This document shows positions 63,738 through 64,000 of a DNA stretch of 64,000 bases, piece by piece. The notes below the pieces were generated by a model. The model ran no database searches. It was not told where the DNA came from and was given only the letters and a program-made list of their open reading frames with translations. How positions within the stretch are numbered: position 1 is the stretch's first letter; each line of letters begins with the position of its first letter. Made by a program: the position numbers and the translations under genes. Source of the stretch: Paraphoma chrysanthemicola (Eukaryota; Ascomycota; Dothideomycetes; Pleosporales; Phaeosphaeriaceae); NCBI GenBank assembly GCA_020744225.1, contig JAGMWG010000007.1, positions 310,001 through 374,000 of the forward strand, read 5' to 3'.

Positions 63738-64000
63738 TGTGGTGTAGTTGTGCAAGTCTGCTTCTCTTCGAGCAATTGCGGGGATATACTCGGAGCTATG
63801 ATGCAGCTCGTGCCGCGCCTTCCTCCATCTGGCATGACGTGATGGTCTCTCGATCCTCAACACACAAAGTCAACGAGCGCTCTGGCCATGTGCTCGCAAC
63901 CGTGCCTTAAAATGGACAGGTTACGGAGCAGCCGCGAGGACTTCATAAGGAACAGGCCCGAGACCGGGAGACTTCCGTAAATTGCAGCGGTGAGCAAGTT

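Overview
The window is nuclear DNA of a filamentous ascomycete. It has short GT-AG introns (44-114 bp) with CTAAC/CTGAY-like branch points, about one gene per 2-2.5 kb on both strands, and typically fungal genes: class IV chitin synthase, Skt5, the sterol-aspartylating AspRS fusion, CYP53, and a fungal 7-TM-like family. The flavodoxin-like protein has the length and sequence character of the Alternaria/Cladosporium allergen Alt a 7/Cla h 7, which suggests Dothideomycetes (inference). No virus, CRISPR array, tRNA, rRNA or intact transposon was seen.

Layout. 1-14 kb is a housekeeping block: PRP16 helicase (cut by the left edge), PWP1, a conserved fungal protein, mitochondrial ribosomal protein mL54, UTP12/DIP2 and ARPC2. 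14-23 kb holds dynamitin (DCTN2), a frameshifted tandem zinc-cluster relic, the Ofd1/Tpa1 prolyl hydroxylase and a multi-pass membrane protein. 23-29.5 kb is gene-poor: one 299-aa basic/Cys-motif protein and two weakly supported spliced genes. 29.5-36 kb holds an F-box/LRR-like protein, the flavodoxin-like quinone reductase and a WD40 protein. 36.9-45 kb is a divergent pair, class IV chitin synthase and its activator Skt5/Chs4. 45.9-49.4 kb holds an Aro8-type aminotransferase, OST2 and a TMEM14-family protein. 50-56.5 kb holds a secreted AA8-AA12 pyranose dehydrogenase, an ORF broken by one in-frame stop, and a CYP53 benzoate 4-hydroxylase-like P450. 58-63.7 kb holds the AspRS-DUF2156 fusion ErdS and a questin-oxidase-like DUF4243 protein.

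How they work together. PWP1 and UTP12 act in ribosome assembly, Ofd1/Tpa1 hydroxylates ribosomal protein uS12 in yeast, and mL54 is mitoribosomal. Chitin synthase IV and Skt5 are enzyme and activator and share one 2.2-kb intergenic region. The pyranose dehydrogenase and CYP53 suggest oxidative attack on plant polymers and aromatics.

The most striking observation is in the flavodoxin-like gene. Its ordinary stop is TGA followed by CTAG, the known efficient readthrough context. The frame then stays open for 67 codons through a Lys/Pro/Ala/Thr-rich linker to a C-terminal CDIM, a canonical CaaX prenylation box. This predicts a soluble 204-aa form and a membrane-anchored 272-aa form of one enzyme.
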